Assembly: GCA_027295475.1 (NCBI GenBank)
Contig: JAPUKV010000027.1
Coordinates: 1 to 27,293 of the forward strand
Direction: 5' to 3'
Length of the DNA stretch: 27,293 nucleotides
Origin: Pseudomonadota bacterium
GTDB lineage: Bacteria; Pseudomonadota; Gammaproteobacteria; Woeseiales; Woeseiaceae
A program made the translations under genes and the position numbers. This document shows, in pieces, positions 26,843 through 27,293 of the stretch; position 1 is the first letter of the stretch; every line of letters begins with the position of its first letter. Under the pieces are notes generated by a model. That model was not told where the DNA came from, ran no database searches, and was given only the letters and a program-made list of their open reading frames with translations.

Positions 26843-26942
26843 GCCCGTCTGGAGGGGCTCCAACAACATGGCATCTTTGGTGCCGGTCGTGACGGGCGAC
26901 AGCACAGTTAGCAGAAACTGCGAGGAGCCCTGACGGGCGAAA
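26843..26942. repeat. REP-like repeats upstream of rnpB
   Basis: Three diverged units resemble those by lpxC: GCCCGTCTGGAGGGGCTCC at 26843-26861, a copy with GACGGGCGAC at about 26880-26900, and GGAGCCCTGACGGGCGAA at 26924-26941 that has lost four central bases. They fill the gap between the NrfD-like gene and rnpB and end at the stop codon of the former. Confidence 0.65.
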
Positions 26943-27224
26943 TCAATAGGCAGGGCCCTCTTCACCGGCCGCATCCCGCATTTCCCAGGTCGAAATCATT
27001 GGGAAAACCTTGAAGAGCAGGAGAAATATCATCAGGAACCCGGCAACAAGGCCGGCGACCAATAGCAACTCTGACGGCGAGGAGAATGGCGTGTGATTTT
27101 CCAGTCGAGCGGGCACTATCATGAGATAACGATTAATCCAGACGCCGACATTGATCACTGCCGCCACCACCAGCAATGACCACCAGTTACGCTTGACGGA
27201 CGCAAATATCATCGCAGCAATCGG
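26943..27224 (-). CDS. NrfD-family membrane subunit, C-terminal fragment
   Basis: The fragment has two hydrophobic helices joined by a short loop and ends FKVFPMISTWEMRDAAGEEG. The patterns INVGVWINRYLMIVP and LLLFKVFPMIS.WE are typical of the last two helices of NrfD/PsrC-like quinone-interacting subunits (polysulfide reductase, DsrP, alternative complex III ActC). I cannot say which; the diagnostic N-terminal part is missing. The frame is open to 27269, but sequence right of 27224 is an inverted copy of 27127-27195 and should not be read as this gene. The true 5' end is outside the window. Its stop lies within the REP-like repeats preceding rnpB. Confidence 0.6.
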   Translation of the reverse strand, partial: PIAAMIFASVKRNWWSLLVVAAVINVGVWINRYLMIVPARLENHTPFSSPSELLLVAGLVAGFLMIFLLLFKVFPMISTWEMRDAAGEEGPAY

Positions 27225-27293
27225 CAAGCGTAACTGGTGGTCATTGCTGTTGGTGGCGGCAGTGATCAATGTCGGCGTCTGGATTAATCGTTA
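27127..27293. repeat. 69-bp inverted repeat at the right edge
   Basis: Arms 27127-27195 and 27225-27293 are reverse complements at 68 of 69 positions (mismatch at 27170/27250) around a 29-base loop. Both arms encode the same NrfD-like peptide (KRNWWSLL...) in opposite directions. The right arm ends exactly at the last base of the window. A fold-back chimera or assembly artefact explains this better than a biological palindrome. Confidence 0.95.

Overview
This window is a chromosomal segment from a gammaproteobacterium. It carries an almost complete dcw (division and cell wall) cluster and the housekeeping genes that normally follow it. Several features support that placement: the gene order (mraZ to lpxC, then secA, mutT, zapD, coaE, pilD), a zapD gene, an FtsZ C-terminal peptide nearly identical to that of E. 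coli, a meso-diaminopimelate type MurE, and a class A RNase P RNA. The lineage is not enteric: murB sits inside the cluster, dciA and an M23 peptidase gene replace secM between lpxC and secA, and pilD lies next to coaE as in pseudomonads. I cannot name a genus. A marine Chromatiales/Woeseiales-like lineage is only a guess.

Layout from the left: the 3' end of pilD (+), coaE (+), a possible tiny ORF inside a large inverted repeat, and zapD (+). These converge on the minus-strand block mutT, secA and an M23 peptidase. The helicase-loader gene dciA (+) is divergent from the peptidase and converges on lpxC across a cluster of REP-like repeats. From lpxC (7119) to mraZ (26075) every gene is on the minus strand. 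In transcription order these are mraZ, rsmH, ftsL, ftsI, murE, murF, mraY, murD, ftsW, murG, murC, murB, ddl, ftsQ, ftsA, ftsZ and lpxC. Nearly all junctions from rsmH to ftsA overlap by 1, 4 or 11 bases, which implies a long translationally coupled operon. A good sigma-70 promoter and three 10-bp-spaced MraZ boxes precede mraZ. Upstream of that promoter are rnpB (minus strand), more REP-like copies, and the C-terminal part of an NrfD-family membrane protein.

The genes form one system. MurB, MurC, MurD, MurE, MurF and Ddl make UDP-MurNAc-pentapeptide. MraY and MurG turn it into lipid II. FtsW and FtsI polymerise and cross-link it at the septum. FtsL, FtsQ, FtsA, FtsZ and ZapD organise the divisome. 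LpxC commits precursor to lipid A. SecA exports envelope proteins.

I found no phage, insertion sequence, CRISPR, toxin-antitoxin or defence system. The points most worth a second look are non-coding. They are a structured, terminator-bearing leader before lpxC, two inverted-repeat elements abutting the pilD and coaE stop codons, a REP-like family at three loci, and a 69-bp inverted repeat that ends exactly at the right edge and is most likely a fold-back sequencing or assembly artefact.
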